Shown here piece after piece: positions 61,195-64,000 of a stretch of DNA of 64,000 nt (the first letter of the stretch is position 1; each line of letters starts with the position of its first letter). Source of the DNA: Bacillota bacterium (lineage in GTDB: Bacteria > Bacillota > Clostridia > Peptostreptococcales > Anaerovoracaceae); assembly GCA_017432725.1 (NCBI GenBank), contig JAFRIQ010000035.1, positions 80,009 to 144,008 on the forward strand, given 5' to 3'. Position numbers and translations under genes: made by a program. Under the pieces are notes generated by a model. That model was not told the DNA's origin and made no database searches. It saw only the letters and a program-made list of their open reading frames with translations.

Positions 61195-61236
61195 AAGCCC
61201 CGAAAGCCTCAGGATAATCATCCTTGATCTCGGGGC
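61191..61236 (-). terminator. Probable terminator after udk
   Basis: On the minus strand GCCCCGA (61230-61236) pairs with TCGGGGC (about 61197-61203), and an inner AAGGAT/ATCCT helix extends the structure. Only a short TTTAT follows, so its strength is uncertain. Confidence 0.5.
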
Positions 61237-61242
61237 GTTTTC

Positions 61243-61854
61243 TTACATTTTTTTGAAAATAGATCCCAGTATTATCTCCAGGGCTACGTCGTTTTTGCCG
61301 CCCTCGGGAACTATGATATCGGCTATGGCTTTGTACGGTTCCACAAACTCAAGGTGCATGGGACGCACGGTGCCCAGGTACTGGTTTATGACGGATTCGA
61401 GGCTTCTTCCTCTTTCGTTTATATCCCTCTGGACTCTTCGCAGGACCCTGACGTCCGGAGCGGTGTCGACGAATATCTTCCTGTCCAGAAGCTCCACGGC
61501 TTCAGGAAAAGCAAAGAGGAGTATACCCTCGATCAGTATGACCGGGGCGCTCTCCAGGTGTTCCCACGGCTCGTCGCTCCTGTTGTGTATAGTGAAGTCG
61601 TATACGGGTATGTCCGTTGCCCTTCCTTCCTTGAGGTCTTTAAGACACTTCACCATCACGTCGATGTCTATGGAATTGGGGTGGTCATAATTGGTCAGGC
61701 ACCTTTCCTCGTAGGTGGTGCCGGGCTGGGCTTTGTAGAAGGAATCCATGCTGATAAGGACGGCGTTGTTTCCAAGGGAATCCTTGATATTCTTTGCAAG
61801 GGTGGTCTTGCCGCTTCCGGATCCTCCGCAGATCCCTATAACCATACTGCTCAT
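61243..61854 (-). CDS. udk: Uridine kinase
   Basis: This 203-residue cytoplasmic enzyme phosphorylates uridine and cytidine in pyrimidine salvage. It has the P-loop GICGGSGSGKTTLA (residues 7-20), DSFYKAQPGTTYEERC, NYDHPNSIDI, and the lid region DVRVLRRVQRDINERGR followed by VRPMHLEFVEPYK. Length is standard. It starts 13 bp after ung and shares its direction. Confidence 0.95.
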   Translation of the reverse strand: MSSMVIGICGGSGSGKTTLAKNIKDSLGNNAVLISMDSFYKAQPGTTYEERCLTNYDHPNSIDIDVMVKCLKDLKEGRATDIPVYDFTIHNRSDEPWEHLESAPVILIEGILLFAFPEAVELLDRKIFVDTAPDVRVLRRVQRDINERGRSLESVINQYLGTVRPMHLEFVEPYKAIADIIVPEGGKNDVALEIILGSIFKKM

Positions 61855-61867
61855 TTGAAACCTCTTT

Positions 61868-62524
61868 TCACCATTTTATGGGGTCTTTTCCCAAAGACTC
61901 CAGTATCTCGTTGACCTTTCTGAAATGTCCGTTGCCGAAGAAACCGTTGTAGGCCGACAGCGGAGACGGATGAGCCGACTCCAGTATATAGTGCCTGCTG
62001 TTCGTGATCAGAGCTTTCTTCTTTCTGGCGTAACCTCCCCAAAGAAGGAATATCACTGGGTCTTCCCTTTCGTTGAGTATCTCTATGACCCTGTCGGTAA
62101 AGGTCTCCCAGCCTTTTCCCGCATGGGAACCGGCGGCGCCTTTCCTCACAGTGAGGACGGCGTTGAGGAGCATCACTCCCTGCCTTGCCCAGTCTTCCAG
62201 GCTCCCGGAGGTCCTCACTATGCCAAGTTCGTCTTCGAGCTCCTTGTACATGTTCTGAAGAGATGGCGGCTTTTTGAAATCCGCAGGCACGGAGAAGCAC
62301 AGTCCCTGAGCCTGACCCGGCTCGTGATAGGGATCCTGTCCCAGGAGCACCACTTTCACGTCCTCGTAGGGGGTGTACTTGAAAGCGTTGAAGATATTGT
62401 ACATATCGGGGTATACGATCCTGGAAGAGTACTCCTCCTTAAGGAATTCCCTGAGCCGCAGATAATATTCTTTTTTGAACTCGTCTTTCAGGATGTCGTC
62501 CCAGGAGTTCCCTATGTTGACCAT
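61868..62524 (-). CDS. ung: Uracil-DNA glycosylase
   Basis: This 218-residue family 1 enzyme removes uracil from DNA. Both signatures are intact: water-activating [18 protein letters not shown] and [17 protein letters not shown]. Length and order are standard. The start at 62524 lies 4 bp after the alpha/beta hydrolase stop, so translation is probably coupled. A decayed copy of its first ~20 codons lies at 63463-63525. Confidence 0.96.
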   Translation of the reverse strand: MVNIGNSWDDILKDEFKKEYYLRLREFLKEEYSSRIVYPDMYNIFNAFKYTPYEDVKVVLLGQDPYHEPGQAQGLCFSVPADFKKPPSLQNMYKELEDELGIVRTSGSLEDWARQGVMLLNAVLTVRKGAAGSHAGKGWETFTDRVIEILNEREDPVIFLLWGGYARKKKALITNSRHYILESAHPSPLSAYNGFFGNGHFRKVNEILESLGKDPIKW

Positions 62525-62528
62525 GCCG

Positions 62529-63443
62529 CTATATATTCTCCAGGATGAAGTTCTTCATATCTTCGTAGACTTCTTCTTTTCCTATCTCATTAAGTATTTC
62601 GTTTCTCATTCCCGGATAGATCTTGAGGCTTGCCTTTTCGCATCCGAGAGACCGAAGTTTTTCATAATAGCTCTTTGGTCCCGCACCGTAGGCGCCGACC
62701 GGATCTTCCTCTCCCCCTACTACGAAAACGGGGATGGAAGTCACTGTCTTCTCATAGCAGGCATTGGAATCCATGTACCTGAGTAAACTGAACAGATCCG
62801 CGTATCCGGCAGCCGTGAAGGTGAATCCGCATGCCGGGTCTTCGTCGTATTTCCTGACAACTTCTTCGTCTCTTGTGAGCCAGTCGTAGGCGGACTTGTG
62901 ATCGGGTATCCTGTCGAGATAGCCGCCAAAGACAAGGCTCGTGATCATGGGCGAAAGGTATTTGTCGCCGTTGACTTTTCTGATCATCTGCACCATGGAA
63001 GCGCCCATGCGGGCGGCGGCGTTCTTGGCGGCCGTGCCCATGATAATTGCGCCCGATATATCCCTGCCGAATTCGGAGAGATATATTCTGGTCACGAAGG
63101 AGCCCATGGAATGACCCAGTACGAAATGAGGGATCCCCGGATATTTGCTGTCTATGAGCTTCCTGTGCTCCTCCACGTCGTAGATCATGGTGATCCAGCC
63201 TTCTTTAGCTCCGAAATATCCCCAGTTTTCGGGATCTGAAGATCTTCCGTGGCCTACGTGATCGTGAGCCGCTGCCAGTATGCCGTTTTTCGCCAGGTAT
63301 TCGGCGAAACCAGCATACCTCATCGAGTGCTCAGCCATTCCGTGTACTATCTGCAGTATGGCCCTGGGCTGCCCTTCGGGGACCCATTCGTAGCACTGTA
63401 TGGTGTCTTTCCCATTCACGCTCTTGAATGTATACTCGTTCAT
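62529..63443 (-). CDS. Alpha/beta hydrolase (monoacylglycerol lipase-like) lacking the catalytic histidine
   Basis: This 304-residue protein has the serine hydrolase layout: oxyanion region [22 protein letters not shown], nucleophile S112 in GHSMGS, and acid D247 in [11 protein letters not shown]. The position of the catalytic histidine, GMR-H-EILNE in relatives and in the neighbouring paralogue, reads N281 here (GMRNEILNE, codon AAC in place of CAC). It may therefore be inactive or altered. The start at 63443 follows GAGGAAGACGAAC. It is a tandem paralogue of the partial gene at 63527-64000, with an ung remnant between them. Confidence 0.9.
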   Translation of the reverse strand: MNEYTFKSVNGKDTIQCYEWVPEGQPRAILQIVHGMAEHSMRYAGFAEYLAKNGILAAAHDHVGHGRSSDPENWGYFGAKEGWITMIYDVEEHRKLIDSKYPGIPHFVLGHSMGSFVTRIYLSEFGRDISGAIIMGTAAKNAAARMGASMVQMIRKVNGDKYLSPMITSLVFGGYLDRIPDHKSAYDWLTRDEEVVRKYDEDPACGFTFTAAGYADLFSLLRYMDSNACYEKTVTSIPVFVVGGEEDPVGAYGAGPKSYYEKLRSLGCEKASLKIYPGMRNEILNEIGKEEVYEDMKNFILENI

Positions 63444-63462
63444 GTTCGTCTTCCTCTAATAA

Positions 63463-63525
63463 GATAATATTCTTCTTTGAACTCGTCTTTCAGGATGTTG
63501 TCCCGGGAGTTCATATATTGACCAT
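63463..63525 (-). pseudogene. Remnant of the 5' end of a second ung copy
   Basis: From an ATG at 63525, about 63 bases align with the first ~20 codons of the intact ung (62524 downward), including the shared runs GAATATTATC and GACGAGTTCAAA. One inserted base near codon 4-5 shifts the frame and a stop follows. It sits one base after the hydrolase stop, as the intact ung sits 4 bp after its hydrolase. It is the trace of a duplicated hydrolase-ung unit. Confidence 0.75.
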
Positions 63526-63526
63526 A

Positions 63527-64000
63527 TCAGTTTAGATTCCCGAGGACGAAGTTCTTCATGTCTTCATACACTTCTTCCTTGCCTATCTCGTTGAGTATCT
63601 CGTGTCTCATACCGGGATAGAGTTTGATGGAAGCGTTGCAGCCGTGGCCTATAAGCTTATCATAGTATTCCTTGGGTCCCGCGCCGTATGCTCCGACAGG
63701 ATCTTCTTCCCCTGCCACTACGAAAATGGGTATGTCCTTGATCGTGTGCGTATAGACGACTTCCGTGGTCATGTTCTTGATGAACTGGAAAAGATCCGCA
63801 TATCCTGCCGCCGTAAAGAGGAATCCGCAGGCTGGGTCATCCATATATTTATTTACGACCTCTTCGTCGCGGCTGAGCCAGTCGTAGGGAGTCTTCGCAT
63901 TCGGTATCCTGTCGAGATATTTACCGAAAGCCATTTTCGTCACCAGGTTCGAAATATGCCTTTCACCCTTGAACCATATTATCATCGACACGAGAGCCGA
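63527..64000 (-). CDS. Alpha/beta hydrolase (monoacylglycerol lipase-like), partial
   Basis: The 3' part of this gene (158 codons, including the stop) is present; the start lies beyond the right edge, and the reading frame is open to base 64000. It is closely similar to the C-terminal half of the neighbouring hydrolase: [49 protein letters not shown] and [20 protein letters not shown]. It keeps the acidic residue and the catalytic histidine (GMRHEILNE) that the neighbour lacks. The nucleophile serine would lie outside the window. Confidence 0.88.
   Translation of the reverse strand, partial: SALVSMIIWFKGERHISNLVTKMAFGKYLDRIPNAKTPYDWLSRDEEVVNKYMDDPACGFLFTAAGYADLFQFIKNMTTEVVYTHTIKDIPIFVVAGEEDPVGAYGAGPKEYYDKLIGHGCNASIKLYPGMRHEILNEIGKEEVYEDMKNFVLGNLN

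Noticed and set aside
61071-61240. Purine riboswitch in front of xpt
   Set aside because: The predicted transcript leader is about 19 bases and no aptamer core is visible; the upstream palindrome is a DNA-type site.

Overview
The window reads as a chromosomal segment of an anaerobic member of the Firmicutes, most likely a Clostridia relative. The evidence is strong AGGAGG-type ribosome binding sites, many lipoprotein signal peptides, extended -10 promoters (TGNTATAAT), a 2[4Fe-4S] ferredoxin, a clostripain-type protease, an RDD protein, a DUF1015 serine operon, a BmpA-type nucleoside importer and frequent ATA/AGA/AGG codons. The genus cannot be fixed from this sequence. There are no rRNA or tRNA genes, CRISPR arrays, insertion sequences or prophage genes, and no gap longer than about 300 bases lacks a gene.

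Layout. 1-10.4 kb (minus strand) is a starch/maltodextrin locus. In transcription order it holds a starch-binding lipoprotein, alpha-amylase and type I pullulanase lipoproteins, a small PH-like membrane protein, an unusually long MsmX-type sugar ABC ATPase, an RDD membrane protein, and a sugar-binding lipoprotein cut by the left edge. 10.4-15.4 kb is housekeeping: threonylcarbamoyl-AMP synthase, membrane dipeptidase, cardiolipin synthase and tyrS. 15.5-19.4 kb is a compact radical-SAM locus: a methyltransferase converging on a four-gene operon (87-aa protein, 58-aa CxxC protein, AMP-dependent ligase, Cys-rich radical SAM protein). It resembles a family set annotated in databases but without a known product. 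19.5-26 kb holds groESL without a CIRCE element, a P-loop/Asp23-like fusion, ferredoxin, an ABC-F protein and an acyltransferase with a zinc ribbon. 26-31 kb holds an aminotransferase and two tandem SH3/GHL-type paralogues. 31-39.3 kb holds a MacB-like exporter, flavodoxin, DUF4256, DUF2284 and nitrilase-like proteins and a two-component system.

39.3-42.8 kb is the serine operon serC-serA-DUF1015. It is preceded by a 24-codon leader peptide with ten serine codons and an intrinsic terminator. The layout matches ribosome-mediated transcription attenuation and is the most striking regulatory feature here. 43-55.5 kb holds topB, two MATE exporters, a second flavodoxin, a membrane phosphoesterase, clostripain, gdhA and a HAD phosphatase. 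55.6-61.1 kb is a purine-salvage operon (xpt plus a BmpA/NupOPQ-type importer) with a perfect 26-bp palindrome upstream. 61.2-64 kb holds udk, ung and two tandem alpha/beta hydrolases. A decayed 5' fragment of ung lies between the hydrolases, and one hydrolase has lost its catalytic histidine.

Several minus-strand genes (cardiolipin synthase, the P-loop/Asp23 fusion, ABC-F, HAD phosphatase) have an extended -10 box 6-10 bp before the ATG and no Shine-Dalgarno sequence, which suggests leaderless or nearly leaderless transcripts. All functional names come from motif recognition by eye; no database search was run.
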